DNA of 64,000 bases from Bacteroides sp. (GTDB lineage Bacteria; Bacteroidota; Bacteroidia; Bacteroidales; Muribaculaceae): assembly GCA_023666835.1 (NCBI GenBank), contig JAMPBJ010000001.1, positions 704,383-768,382 of the forward strand, in the 5' to 3' direction. The notes under the pieces were generated by a model. The model worked only from the letters and a program-made list of their open reading frames with translations. It was not told the DNA's origin and ran no database searches. The position numbers were made by a program, and so were the translations under genes. Every line of letters begins with the position of its first letter. The stretch's first letter is position 1. Below are positions 26,130 through 36,242 of the stretch, piece by piece.

Positions 26130-26137
26130 CAAAGATA
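26130..26137 (-). promoter_or_regulatory. -7 box directly at the tgt start
   Basis: Minus-strand TATCTTTG ends five bases before the ATG, so the transcript would begin at or within a few bases of the start codon. A TTG lies 23 bases upstream (26163-26161). Confidence 0.55.
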
Positions 26138-26202
26138 CGCAAAATCGGTCATTATGACTCCAACGCAGCGGATTTTTTACGCACATGTGTCCAATATTCG
26201 TC

Positions 26203-26245
26203 GAAAAACAGGCGGTGTGCCTGTGGATTTGAGCACACCGCCTGT
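26203..26245 (-). terminator. Terminator after the nucleotidyltransferase gene
   Basis: Perfect 13-bp stem (26208-26220 with 26233-26245), followed on the minus strand by TTTTCGA. It ends the galM unit before tgt. Confidence 0.85.
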
Positions 26246-26267
26246 TTATTGTCGTTTATCGTGTAGA

Positions 26268-27173
26268 TCAGAACATGTGTTCCGGATAAGTGCCGTCGGC
26301 ATGGAGTTCGGCGAGTTTTTCAACCACCGAAGGGCGGTCGGCTGCGTAGGTTACGCCAAACCATTTTGAATCTGTGTCGAGTACTTTCACGGTGGCCTCA
26401 CCGTTGTGGATCAGAGCGTCGATGCAGAGCGGAATGAAGAATTCGGCTTTGGGTGTGTCGATATTCTTGTCGAGAAATTTTTTGAATTCGCGTTCGCTGT
26501 AGTCAAAATAGTCGGGAGTAAAGCCCCAGAGGTTCATCGATACGGGAGTTGAGGGCTCAAGGGTCTGCACCTGGCCGTTTTCGTCGGTGAACACGATGTT
26601 GTGGTCGCCGTCGTAGCTGATGGCAGTGCGTTCAACCACGCCGGTCAGCAATCCGTCGTCGGAAGTCGAGCATACCCCGCGGGCAACTGAGCCGTTTTCG
26701 GTCATGGTGTTGCCTACACGAAAGCCCACCATGCAGTAGTCGCCTTTGCGATCGCGCGGACGCATCAGGTCTTTGGCAATCACTTCAAAGGCATTGCGGC
26801 CATAGAAGTCGTCGGCGTTGATCACGGCAAACGGCTCTTTGATGGCATCCTTGCCCATGAGTACAGCGTGGTTGGTGCCCCAAGGTTTGGTGCGGTCGGC
26901 CGGACAGGTGTAGCCTTCGGGCAAATCGTTGATCGATTGGAAGCAAACTTCCACGGGCACGTGGCCTTCATATTTTGAAAGTATCTTCTCGCGGAAGTCT
27001 TGCTCGAAGTCTTTTCGGATCACGAATACAATTTTGCCAAAGCCCGATTTGATGGCGTCGTAGATGGAATAGTCCATGATGGTTTCGCCGTGAGGGCCTA
27101 CGCCGTCGAGCTGTTTCAGGCCGCCATAGCGGCTGCCCATACCGGCTGCAAGTACGAAAAGAGTGGGTTTCAT
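26268..27173 (-). CDS. Sugar nucleotidyltransferase family protein
   Basis: 301 residues. The nucleotide-binding signature is at the very start: LAAGMGSRYGGLKQLDGVGP, and ADDFYGRNAFEV near 120 carries the metal-binding Asp. It resembles glucose-1-phosphate-type nucleotidyltransferases, but the C-terminal half lacks left-handed helix repeats and the substrate is unknown. It follows galM by seven bases, so a hexose-1-phosphate substrate is plausible inference. Cytosolic. Confidence 0.8.
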   Translation of the reverse strand: MKPTLFVLAAGMGSRYGGLKQLDGVGPHGETIMDYSIYDAIKSGFGKIVFVIRKDFEQDFREKILSKYEGHVPVEVCFQSINDLPEGYTCPADRTKPWGTNHAVLMGKDAIKEPFAVINADDFYGRNAFEVIAKDLMRPRDRKGDYCMVGFRVGNTMTENGSVARGVCSTSDDGLLTGVVERTAISYDGDHNIVFTDENGQVQTLEPSTPVSMNLWGFTPDYFDYSEREFKKFLDKNIDTPKAEFFIPLCIDALIHNGEATVKVLDTDSKWFGVTYAADRPSVVEKLAELHADGTYPEHMF

Positions 27174-27180
27174 GTCTGGG

Positions 27181-28227
27181 TTATAATGTTTTGAATTGGA
27201 ATACTATTGTCTGGGAATAGAGCTGGCCTGGATACAATTGGGTCGAGGGGAAGTCGGCATGGTGGGGCGAATCGGGCATTGCCTGGCATTCGATGGCCAC
27301 TCCGTCGTAGTCGTTGTAGCTGCGGCCATCCTTGTTGATCGGAGATCCTGCGAGCCAGTTGCCGGTGTAGACCTGGGCTGCGGGCTGGGTGGTCAGCACC
27401 TCGAGCAAGCGTCCCGATCGGGGAGCCTCAAGTGTGGCCACGTGTTGCAGGCGGTCCTTGGTATAGTTGTCCACAACCCAGCAGTTGTCGTAGCCTTTGC
27501 CATATACGAGCGCGGGGAAGTCGGCCTTGATGTCGCGGCCTATGGTCTTCTTGGTGGTGAAGTCCATCGGAGTGTCGACCACGGGTGCCATCTCGCCGGT
27601 AGGTATCAATGTCTCGTCGGTGGGCAAATAGCGCGATGCACCGATCCAAAGAGTGTGGTCGAGCACCGATCCCGAATTGTGACCCTCGAGGTTCCAGTAG
27701 CAGTGGTTGGTGAGGTTGACCACGGTGGGAGCATTGGTTGTGGCCGAAAGAGTCAGTTGCAGTCGGCAGTCATTGTCCCATCTGTAGCGGGCTTCGGCGC
27801 GAAGTTCGCCGGGGTAGTTTTCTTCGCCGTCGGCTGCTGTGTAGGTAAACACCACTTCGCCGTCGTCGGCTACGGCAACATCCCAGATCCTGTTCTGGAA
27901 CCCTTCGGGACCGCCGTGGAGCGCGTTAGGGCCGTTGTTGATGGAGAGTTGATAGTCCTTGCCGTCGACTCTCAGGCGGCCGCCGGCTATGCGGTTGGCG
28001 TAGCGGCCGGGTACTTTGCCGGCACATGGCCCGTCGTAAAAATAATCGGCGGCGTTGGCATAACCCAGAGCCACGTCTTCAAGATCCCCCTTGGAGTCGG
28101 GAACGACGACGCTGACTATGCCGGCGCCAAGCGACGACAGCACTACAGATGCACCTGATGTATTGGTCAGTGTGACCAGTGTGATTTTACCCTTGGGCGA
28201 ATTGACTTTTTTCTGATTCGTTTTCAT
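27181..28227 (-). CDS. galM: Aldose 1-epimerase (mutarotase)
   Basis: 348 residues, normal. It interconverts alpha and beta anomers of hexoses. Active-site features: NRIAGGRLRVDG, NALHGGPEGFQNRIWDV with the substrate-binding His, TNHCYWNLEGH with the catalytic His, and the catalytic Glu in VAIECQAMPDSPHH. No signal peptide, unlike many Bacteroides mutarotases, so it works in the cytosol. First gene of a two-gene unit with its own promoter. Confidence 0.93.
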   Translation of the reverse strand: MKTNQKKVNSPKGKITLVTLTNTSGASVVLSSLGAGIVSVVVPDSKGDLEDVALGYANAADYFYDGPCAGKVPGRYANRIAGGRLRVDGKDYQLSINNGPNALHGGPEGFQNRIWDVAVADDGEVVFTYTAADGEENYPGELRAEARYRWDNDCRLQLTLSATTNAPTVVNLTNHCYWNLEGHNSGSVLDHTLWIGASRYLPTDETLIPTGEMAPVVDTPMDFTTKKTIGRDIKADFPALVYGKGYDNCWVVDNYTKDRLQHVATLEAPRSGRLLEVLTTQPAAQVYTGNWLAGSPINKDGRSYNDYDGVAIECQAMPDSPHHADFPSTQLYPGQLYSQTIVFQFKTL

Positions 28228-28254
28228 GATGGTAAGGTGTAGTTTTCACTATGA

Positions 28255-28285
28255 CAAAAGTAGCAATTATTATGCAACTCTCAAA
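28255..28285 (-). promoter_or_regulatory. Promoter of galM
   Basis: Minus-strand TTTG at 28285-28282, 19 bases, TACTTTTG at 28262-28255. Leader about 20 bases. Confidence 0.7.
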
Positions 28286-28336
28286 TTTCTTATGCAAAAA
28301 TCTCCCCGGCCAGCTTCGAGTGTGGCGGAAATTGTG

Positions 28337-28344
28337 TATTTTTG
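28337..28344 (+). promoter_or_regulatory. -7 box directly before the Nudix gene
   Basis: TATTTTTG ends six bases before the ATG at 28351, implying a nearly leaderless transcript. No good -33 element seen. Confidence 0.45.
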
Positions 28345-28350
28345 TAGTCT

Positions 28351-28929
28351 ATGAAACACGAATCGAAAATACGCGCACCCAAAGTGGTGTCGAGCGAATA
28401 CCTGATAAAGCGTCCATGGCTCACTGCACGCCGCGATGTGCTCCAATTGCCCGATGGTCGCATCAACCCCGAGTTCTGGGTGCTGGAATATCCCAACTGG
28501 GTCAACGTCATCGCTGTGACCGATGAAGGCCGCTTTGTGATGGTGCGCCAGTATCGCCACGGTCTCGGTGTCATCGAAACGGAACTGTGTGCCGGAGTAG
28601 TGGAGGAGGGCGAGGATCCTGAAATGGCCGCACGTCGCGAACTCGAAGAGGAGACGGGCTACACCGGAGGCAAATGGACTCTCCAGATGGTTATAAGTGG
28701 CAATCCGTCGACCACCAACAATCTATCGTATTGCTATCTGGCCCAGGGTGTCAAGCGCACGTCGACGCAGCATCTCGATGCCACGGAAGATGTCGAAGCC
28801 CTGACTTTGAGTCGCGAAGAACTTCTCGAACTGATGATGAGCGACCGCATGAAGCAATCGCTCATGCTGGCTCCTCTTTGGCGATATTTCTACTTGACCG
28901 AAAAGGGCGAGTCTGTTGCCAAACGTTAA
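28351..28929 (+). CDS. Nudix hydrolase, ADP-ribose pyrophosphatase-like
   Basis: 192 residues. The Nudix box is complete: GVVEEGEDPEMAARRELEEE followed by TGY (about residues 88-110). RQYRHGLGVIETELCAG just before it is the strand pattern of ADP-sugar pyrophosphatases. It would hydrolyse a nucleoside diphosphate linked to another moiety; exact substrate unknown. priA starts 20 bases downstream on the same strand. Confidence 0.88.
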   Translation: MKHESKIRAPKVVSSEYLIKRPWLTARRDVLQLPDGRINPEFWVLEYPNWVNVIAVTDEGRFVMVRQYRHGLGVIETELCAGVVEEGEDPEMAARRELEEETGYTGGKWTLQMVISGNPSTTNNLSYCYLAQGVKRTSTQHLDATEDVEALTLSREELLELMMSDRMKQSLMLAPLWRYFYLTEKGESVAKR

Positions 28930-28948
28930 TCTCTTCGCTCGCCCTCGT

Positions 28949-31438
28949 ATGCTTTTTGCCGAAGTACTTCTACCACTTCCGTTGAGTGGAACGTTCAGCT
29001 ACCGGGTGCCGGACGAGCTTTCGTCGCAGGTGCTCCCGGGGCATCGCGTTATCGTTCCGTTCGGTGCGCGAAAGTTCTACACCGGCATCGTCGTTTCAAC
29101 CGGCAATATTCCCCCCGCAGGAGGTTTCGACATTAAGGAGATAGCGGCATGTCTTGATCGCAACCCCATCATCAAACGCCCGCAACTGCAGTTGTGGAAT
29201 TGGGTTGCGGACTACTATCTGTGCTCTCCGGGCGATGTGCTCCGTGCTGCTTTGCCGGCTGCCCTTAAGGTGGAAAGCGAAACTTTCATTGAAGCCAATC
29301 CCGACTTCGACCGCGAGGATATGTCGGTGCTCTCGGAGCGTGAAAATGTCATACTCCAGGTTCTCGACCATGAAGATAAACGCATGAAGGTGTCCGATAT
29401 CGAGAAAGCTACCGGATTCACCGGAGTTGGCATGACCGCCACTCATATGCTCGAAAAGGGGGCTGTAATAATCTCAGAGAAACTCATCGAACGCTATCGG
29501 TCCATGAAAGTGGGCTATATTAGTCCGGCAATGGTCAAGGGCGACACCGATGCCTTGCGTGAGGCCTTTGAGAAAGTAGGCAAAAACAATCAGGTGAAGC
29601 AGATGACGGCTTTTCAGGCACTTCTTCAGCTTTCGGGTTTTATGAACTGCGGCGCTGAAGTGAAAGAAGTGAGTCAACAGGAAGTGATGGAACGTACCGG
29701 TCTGCCCCGCACCGTGTTGAAACAACTGGCCGACAAAGGAATTGTGCGTTTGTACAAAAAAGAGATCAACCGCTTTCAATACAATGGTGTGGTGTCCGGC
29801 ACACTCCCCCGACTGAGCGATGCGCAGCAGACTGCGCTTGGAGAGATCCACCGGTCGTGGCTCGAAAAGGACGTGACTCTCCTTCACGGAGTCACGTCGA
29901 GCGGCAAAACAGAGATCTACATCCATCTGATCGACTTCGTGCTCCGTCAGGGACGTCAGGCTCTTTTTCTTGTCCCCGAAATAGCTCTGACCACACAACT
30001 GACTAAGCGCCTTCAGCGTGTGTTCGGCGATAGGGTGGTCATATACCATTCGAAATTTTCCGACAACGATCGCGTCGACATCTACCGCAAAGTGCTCGAA
30101 AGCAACGACCCGATGGTGGTGATCGGTGCCCGTTCGGCCATTTTTCTGCCGTTCAGCTCTCTAGGCCTTGTTATCGTCGACGAAGAGCATGAGTCGAGCT
30201 ACAAACAGCAGGATCCGGCTCCGCGCTACAATGGACGCGACACAGCAATGGTGCTCGCACGGATGCATGGAGCTAAAACTCTTCTGGGTAGCGCTTCGCC
30301 GGCTATCGACACGTATTACAAGGCTGTCACCGGCCGATATGGCTTTGTCAGCCTGACCGAAAGATATTCGGGCGTGGCGCTCCCGAAAATCGAATTGATC
30401 GACACCAACAAGGAGCGGCGTAAAGGCACAATGAGCGGACCGTTGGCTCCGCGCACCATCCAACTGGTCAAGCAGGCCGCCGGCGAAGGCCGCCAGTCGA
30501 TTCTCTTTCTCAACCGTCGAGGATACGCTCCGGTAGCCACTTGCAAAATGTGTGCCTTCACACCCAAATGCGAGCACTGCGATGTCAGTCTGACCTACCA
30601 CAAGGGTATCGACAAACTTGTGTGTCACTATTGTGGCGCAGTGTATCCACTTCCCACCGTATGTCCGGCGTGTCGCGAACCGGCCATGGAGATATATGGC
30701 TACGGCACCGAGCGTATGGAGGACGAGATTGAAAAAACGTTTGGCCCGGATGTGTCCATGATGAGAATGGATCTTGACACCACGCGCAATAAGGATGGCT
30801 ACGAAAACCTGATCAACGATTTCTCGCAGGGCAAGGCGCAGATATTGGTGGGCACGCAGATGGTCACCAAGGGTCTTGATTTCGGCAATGTCTCCACCGT
30901 AGGTATCATCAATGCCGATGCACTGATCAATCAGCCCGACTTCCGGGCTGCTGAACGCGCGTTCAATATGATGCTGCAGGTGGCCGGGCGTGCCGGCCGT
31001 CGCGGCGATCAGGGTGTGGTTGCCATCCAGACACGTCGCACCGACGACACCCATATATTGCCCTATGTGATGGCCCACGACTATGAGGGTTTCTATCGAC
31101 AGGAATTGGAGGAGCGACGCAAGTTCAACTATCCACCCTTCACCCGAGTCATTTACATATATCTGAAACACCGCGACCGCCATGCTCTCGACGAGCTGGC
31201 TGTGGCCTACGGACGGCGGTTGCGCACGTTGTTCGGCAACCGCGTCTTCGGACCCGAGGAGCCCTCGGTGGCTCGAATCCAATCGCTGTTTATCCGCAAA
31301 CTGATGATAAAAATCGAGATCGAAGCTTCGATGAAAAAAGTCAAGGAGATCTTACGCCAATCGGTGATAGAGATGCGTTCGTCGGGCATGAGTGCCGCCA
31401 AATCGGCCATTGTTTACTATGATGTCGATCCATATTGA
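28949..31438 (+). CDS. priA: Primosomal protein N' (replication restart helicase)
   Basis: 829 residues from MLFAEVLLPLPLSGTFSYRV, the usual N-terminus; the frame can start 11 codons earlier but would overlap the Nudix gene. Order: DNA-binding N-terminal domain (1-105), winged helix, Walker A GVTSSGKTEIYIHLI, DEEH box VDEEHESSYKQ, then the zinc region with eight cysteines (CKMCAFTPKCEHCDVSLTY, VCHYCG, VCPACRE) and helicase motifs TQMVTKGLDFGNV and QVAGRAGRRG. It reloads the replicative helicase at stalled forks. Confidence 0.96.
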   Translation: MLFAEVLLPLPLSGTFSYRVPDELSSQVLPGHRVIVPFGARKFYTGIVVSTGNIPPAGGFDIKEIAACLDRNPIIKRPQLQLWNWVADYYLCSPGDVLRAALPAALKVESETFIEANPDFDREDMSVLSERENVILQVLDHEDKRMKVSDIEKATGFTGVGMTATHMLEKGAVIISEKLIERYRSMKVGYISPAMVKGDTDALREAFEKVGKNNQVKQMTAFQALLQLSGFMNCGAEVKEVSQQEVMERTGLPRTVLKQLADKGIVRLYKKEINRFQYNGVVSGTLPRLSDAQQTALGEIHRSWLEKDVTLLHGVTSSGKTEIYIHLIDFVLRQGRQALFLVPEIALTTQLTKRLQRVFGDRVVIYHSKFSDNDRVDIYRKVLESNDPMVVIGARSAIFLPFSSLGLVIVDEEHESSYKQQDPAPRYNGRDTAMVLARMHGAKTLLGSASPAIDTYYKAVTGRYGFVSLTERYSGVALPKIELIDTNKERRKGTMSGPLAPRTIQLVKQAAGEGRQSILFLNRRGYAPVATCKMCAFTPKCEHCDVSLTYHKGIDKLVCHYCGAVYPLPTVCPACREPAMEIYGYGTERMEDEIEKTFGPDVSMMRMDLDTTRNKDGYENLINDFSQGKAQILVGTQMVTKGLDFGNVSTVGIINADALINQPDFRAAERAFNMMLQVAGRAGRRGDQGVVAIQTRRTDDTHILPYVMAHDYEGFYRQELEERRKFNYPPFTRVIYIYLKHRDRHALDELAVAYGRRLRTLFGNRVFGPEEPSVARIQSLFIRKLMIKIEIEASMKKVKEILRQSVIEMRSSGMSAAKSAIVYYDVDPY

Positions 31439-31473
31439 CGAAAATTTTGTAATTTAGCGGTCTTGCAATCGGA

Positions 31474-34400
31474 ATGAAAAGAGTCTACAAAATACTGCGT
31501 GCGTTGGCTGTCAGTTTGATAGCACTGCTGTTCGTGCTCCCGGCGCTGCTCTATGTGGCTCTTTCCATGGATTCCGTGCAGTCATGGATATGCGGCAAGG
31601 CTGAAAAGGAGCTTTCGACGCTTCTCAATATGGACGTGTCGGTCAGCGAGATGGACATTTCGCCATTCAACCGTATGACGCTCAGTGGTGTCAGTGTCAA
31701 GGATTCTCTCGGTCGACCGGCTCTGGCTATAGAGCGGCTCGGAGCCGGAGTCAATCTCTGGTCGCTATTTACACGCGACCGCATCGTTGTCGATTATGTG
31801 GAGTTGATCGGTATGGATGCACGACTGTTTCGCGACAGTATTGGTGCGCCGCTCAACATTCAGCCGGCCATCGACGCCCTTTCGCCAAAAGATAAAAACA
31901 AACCGCCCACAAAGTTCGATTTCGGCATAAGCACCGTCGTGATTCGCCAGTCGCAACTGGCCTACGATATTCTGAATCTGCCCCATGCCGAGGCCGGATT
32001 GGATGTCAATCACTTGCAGATAAATAATCTCAAAGCCGATGTGCTTCTGCCTCAATTGAAAAACGACGACTTCATCGTGGATCTTCGCCGACTGGCCTTC
32101 AGCGAGCAGTGCGGGCTGCGGGTGGAGAATGTGGCGGGTAAATTTCATGTGACCGCCAAATCATCGGATGTGAAAGGTTTCAAAATCGAATTGCCCGGCT
32201 CGCTCATCGCTCTTAATGACCAGCGGGTGGCCTACGATGGATTCTCCGCGATGAAAGATGCATGGCGACATCACGATTTTGATATAAAACTGCTCCCCGG
32301 CAGTCATATCGCAACGACTGATATCGCGCCGGTCGTGCCACAGTTGTCCGGAATGGACATGGTTTTCGATGCTGAACTCGATGCTACCGGCACTCTCGAT
32401 GCCCTTTCGATCAATCATCTCGAACTCAAGTCGAATCTCGGTGCCGAACTGACGGTGGAGGGCCTTGTCGCAGGTCTGCTTTCAGACGAGGGACCGATTG
32501 TCGATATTCCCGTGTTGAAAGCTGTGTTCAACAGTCCAAGAGCTTTGGCCGCCGTGATGCGATTTAAGGATGTGGACAAGAACACGCGTCAGTTGCTCGG
32601 CAATCTGGGCGATGTGACCATTGATGCAACACTTTCGGGAGGAAAGTCGGCCGGTGGTGTCGACGCCGTTCTTACTGCTAACGGTGTGAAAGCCTCACTT
32701 TCGGGCAATTATAAAAAGACTGCCTCGGGACGCCGGGATGTCATGGCCGTCGACGGGCATCTTCAGATCGACGATTTCGACGGATCTGTTGTGATGGGCG
32801 GATTGAATTCTCCATTGGGCCGGTTGACAGCTTTCAAAGGCATGGTTGACGCTCAGATGAATATTGGCAGCGGACTCCCTGACGGCAATGCCGAAGTGTT
32901 GGTTGAGTCGGCTGTCTATGCCGGACAACAGATCGACGATCTGACTCTGAATGTTGAAAAGACAGGAAATGATATCACCGGCAATCTGTATGTCGACAAT
33001 GCAATGCTCTTTGCCGATGCTGACATATCAGCCAATATCGGACCGCATACGAAAAGCCTTGATCTGCAAGCTGAGATCCGCGAATTATCGTTGGCAATGC
33101 TGGGTGTGGATAACAGTGCTCACGACCGTCGGCTGTCTATTACCACCAATGCATCGCTTCGCGGCAGTTCGGTCGACGATGTGGCCGGAATCATTTCCAT
33201 CGACCGCATTCTTATCGAGCAAAAAGATAAGGACGACTTCGAAATGGACAATATATTGCTGGAGGCAATCCGTGGCACGGATGCCGACACTCTGCGTCTG
33301 ACCAGTCAGGTGGCAGATGCCAGTGTGACAGGCCGGTTCAAGCTGTCCACTCTGGCAGATGTAGGCAAAGCTGTCATCTCACAGACCATGCCTGCCCTGG
33401 TCGGCAAATCGGATATAGCTCTCGATCATCGAATACTTGAAAAATACGTCGATACAGACGATCTGAAATACAACGTTACTCTCAAAACCCTGCAACCGAT
33501 CGAACCGTTGGTGAAACTGCCGATCGGAGTGCTTCAGGATGTCGACATCCATGGTGATCTACACTCAGCCGACCGCTCTATGAGCATCAATGTTGATGCT
33601 CCATTCCTTTCGCAGGGCAACAAACTGATAGAAAATACTGCGATTATGGCCGGCGTGACCGGGAGCGATTCGATTGGCAATCCGGCCCGAGGTCATATAT
33701 ATTTTACTACCACTGTGCCTACCAAAAACGGAGCGATGACCCTTGTGACAACTGCTCAGGCGCAAAATGATTGTGTGGACTCTCACCTGGAGTGGAAAGT
33801 GGACCGTGACCGAGATTTCAGCGGCGATATCAGTTTTGCCACCTGCTTCAGTCGCGACAGCGTTGGCAATCTTGCCACCAATATCAACGTCAACACGAGC
33901 CGTGTGGTGTTCAATGACACAGTGTGGACTATCGATGCTTCCACTATTGCCATCCACGGAAAGGAGATAGAAGTGCACAATTTCCGCAGTTGGCGCGATG
34001 AACAATTCATCACCATAACCGGAAAAGTGTCGGAGTCGCCTGCCGATACCATTGTCGTCGGGCTCCGTGATGTCAATCTCGACTACGTGTTCGAGACCCT
34101 CGACATACAGACAGCTATGTTCGGTGGCAATGTGACCGGAAAAGTGTTTGCCACACGCTTGCTGACACCTGAGCCAAAGATATTCACTCCGGGGCTTGAT
34201 GTCAGGGCTTTGACCTACAACCATTCGCTCCTGGGCAACGCTTTGATACGATCGGAGTGGATCAACGACTCAAAGGGCATTTCGCTGATAGCTGAAATAT
34301 CACAGCCAAATGGTAAGCGATCCTTTGTCGATGGGGTTATATATCCCATGGCCGATTCGCTTAATATCAGTTTTGACGCTGATCAACTGGCCATCGGATT

Positions 34401-36144
34401 CCTCAAACCTTATATGTCGGCATTTGCATCCGACGTCAGCGGCTATGCAAGCGGTACTGCGCGGCTCTACGGCACGTTCAAGCTCATCGATCTGGTAGGC
34501 GACGTGTATGGCGAGGATATAGCGCTTACACTTGGATTCACCAATACTACCTACACCACCACCGACTCAGTTCATTTCCGCCCGGGTCGGATCGATCTCG
34601 ACAATCTTGAAATCAAGGACAAATACGGGCATACGGCTCGTCTCAACGGTTGGGTCACTCACGAATGCTTCAAGAGTCCGCGTTTTGAGTTCAGGGTGAC
34701 CGACGCTCGCAATCTGCTCGTCTACGACATGCCTGAAAACAATGAGTTTCAATGGTATGGTCGTGTGTTTGGTGATGGCGGGGCAAACGTCAGCGGTCGT
34801 CCGGGATTTGTTGATATTTCGGTGGATATGACCACTGCGCCCAACTCCACATTCACCTATGTTCTGTCGGATGCACTTTCTGCACAGGACTACAACTTTA
34901 TCACCTTCCGCGACCGCGACCAAGCGAAGAAAGATTCGATTGCTGCAATCAATGCACCGCCTCTGTTTGTGCGTGAATTCCGCGAACGTATGGCCAATTC
35001 CAACCAATCGTCGGATCCAAGCAAATACAAGATGACGTTCAATATCACCATCACTCCGCAGGCTTTGATCACTCTGGTGATGGATCCGGTTGGCGGCGAC
35101 AAAATCGCATGCCACGGTAGCGGCATACTCAGCATGACCTACGACTCCACCAACGAGGATCTGCGAATGAACGGCACCTATACACTTGCCGACGGAAAAT
35201 ATAACTTTACGCTTCAGGATATCATTATTAAAGAATTCGAAATTGAGCCGGGCAGTTCGATAGCTTTCAACGGCGATCCGTATGCGGCCCAGCTCGATAT
35301 CACGGCCAAATATCGTGTGAAAGCAAATCTGACAGATCTCGACGAGTCGTTCCTCGAGGATAAGGAGTTGAACCGTACGGCAGTGCCTGTCGATGCGATG
35401 ATGATGGTGCGCGGCGATATGCGGCAGCCCGATATTTCGTTCGATCTCGACTTCCCCACCATCACTGAAGAGTCGCGCCGCAAGATCCGCAGTATCATCA
35501 ACACTGATGAGATGATGAATCGTCAGATTATATACCTGTTGGCTCTCAGCCGATTCTATACACCCGATTATATGAACGCCACCCGAGGCAACGAACTTGT
35601 GTCAGTGGCGTCATCGACCATATCTTCGCAACTCAGCAACATTCTCGGTCAGCTCAGCGACAACTGGAACATCGCGCCAAACTTCCGGTCGGACCGCGGC
35701 GACTTCTCCGATATGGAATTCGATGTGGCCCTGTCGAGCCGATTGCTCGACAACCGGCTGCTGTTTAACGGCAATCTTGGCTACCGCGACAAATCGCTTA
35801 ACAACAACTCGTTTATCGGAGATTTTGACATTGAATATCTGCTTAACCGCTCCGGTTCGCTGCGCCTCAAAGCCTACAACCGCTACAACGACCAGAACTA
35901 TTACTTGAAGAGTGCTCTGACCACGCAGGGTGTGGGCATCGTGTTCAAACGCGACTTCGACAACTTATTTTCCTGGCTACGCCCCTGGCGCAAAAAGAAA
36001 ACTACCCCGACCGAAGAGACTACGACAATCGCTACTGACAGTGTGCCCGAAACGACTCCAACTGTAACAAATGCTTCGGCAGCAATGCCTACCGAACAGC
36101 CATCAGCAGCAAGCTCATCATCAGATTTCATCATCTTCCGATAG
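31474..36144 (+). CDS. tamB: TamB-like translocation/assembly or lipid-transport protein
   Basis: 1556 residues. One N-terminal signal anchor (about 8-32), then a very long repetitive beta-rich region, expected to form a periplasm-spanning groove, and a C-terminal DUF490 (TamB) domain from about 1150 to 1500 (NGTYTLADGKYNFTLQDIII, IEPGSSIAFNGDPYAAQLDI, GNLGYRDKSLNNNSFIGDFD). The last 50 residues are Thr/Pro/Ser-rich and probably disordered. Known TamB/AsmA-like proteins move phospholipid between membranes or aid outer-membrane protein assembly. It follows priA by 35 bases. No TamA is in view. Confidence 0.9.
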   Translation: MKRVYKILRALAVSLIALLFVLPALLYVALSMDSVQSWICGKAEKELSTLLNMDVSVSEMDISPFNRMTLSGVSVKDSLGRPALAIERLGAGVNLWSLFTRDRIVVDYVELIGMDARLFRDSIGAPLNIQPAIDALSPKDKNKPPTKFDFGISTVVIRQSQLAYDILNLPHAEAGLDVNHLQINNLKADVLLPQLKNDDFIVDLRRLAFSEQCGLRVENVAGKFHVTAKSSDVKGFKIELPGSLIALNDQRVAYDGFSAMKDAWRHHDFDIKLLPGSHIATTDIAPVVPQLSGMDMVFDAELDATGTLDALSINHLELKSNLGAELTVEGLVAGLLSDEGPIVDIPVLKAVFNSPRALAAVMRFKDVDKNTRQLLGNLGDVTIDATLSGGKSAGGVDAVLTANGVKASLSGNYKKTASGRRDVMAVDGHLQIDDFDGSVVMGGLNSPLGRLTAFKGMVDAQMNIGSGLPDGNAEVLVESAVYAGQQIDDLTLNVEKTGNDITGNLYVDNAMLFADADISANIGPHTKSLDLQAEIRELSLAMLGVDNSAHDRRLSITTNASLRGSSVDDVAGIISIDRILIEQKDKDDFEMDNILLEAIRGTDADTLRLTSQVADASVTGRFKLSTLADVGKAVISQTMPALVGKSDIALDHRILEKYVDTDDLKYNVTLKTLQPIEPLVKLPIGVLQDVDIHGDLHSADRSMSINVDAPFLSQGNKLIENTAIMAGVTGSDSIGNPARGHIYFTTTVPTKNGAMTLVTTAQAQNDCVDSHLEWKVDRDRDFSGDISFATCFSRDSVGNLATNINVNTSRVVFNDTVWTIDASTIAIHGKEIEVHNFRSWRDEQFITITGKVSESPADTIVVGLRDVNLDYVFETLDIQTAMFGGNVTGKVFATRLLTPEPKIFTPGLDVRALTYNHSLLGNALIRSEWINDSKGISLIAEISQPNGKRSFVDGVIYPMADSLNISFDADQLAIGFLKPYMSAFASDVSGYASGTARLYGTFKLIDLVGDVYGEDIALTLGFTNTTYTTTDSVHFRPGRIDLDNLEIKDKYGHTARLNGWVTHECFKSPRFEFRVTDARNLLVYDMPENNEFQWYGRVFGDGGANVSGRPGFVDISVDMTTAPNSTFTYVLSDALSAQDYNFITFRDRDQAKKDSIAAINAPPLFVREFRERMANSNQSSDPSKYKMTFNITITPQALITLVMDPVGGDKIACHGSGILSMTYDSTNEDLRMNGTYTLADGKYNFTLQDIIIKEFEIEPGSSIAFNGDPYAAQLDITAKYRVKANLTDLDESFLEDKELNRTAVPVDAMMMVRGDMRQPDISFDLDFPTITEESRRKIRSIINTDEMMNRQIIYLLALSRFYTPDYMNATRGNELVSVASSTISSQLSNILGQLSDNWNIAPNFRSDRGDFSDMEFDVALSSRLLDNRLLFNGNLGYRDKSLNNNSFIGDFDIEYLLNRSGSLRLKAYNRYNDQNYYLKSALTTQGVGIVFKRDFDNLFSWLRPWRKKKTTPTEETTTIATDSVPETTPTVTNASAAMPTEQPSAASSSSDFIIFR

Positions 36145-36242
36145 CTGACGATTATATATCTTTTAAGTTTATAACGCAAGAAAAAGAGCACTCTCTACGA
36201 GCGCTCTCCTTCAGTTGTATAGATAATGTGAATTATAGGGGG

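Noticed and set aside
27196-28158. Plus-strand 320-residue frame
   Set aside because: Antisense to galM; valine/glycine-rich without motifs.
30161-31282. Minus-strand 373-residue frame
   Set aside because: Lies opposite priA, whose motifs are complete; the long antisense frame follows from codon bias.
36170-36212. Weak hairpin between tamB and manA as terminator
   Set aside because: Only a five-pair AGAGC/GCTCT stem without a proper T run; too weak to list.
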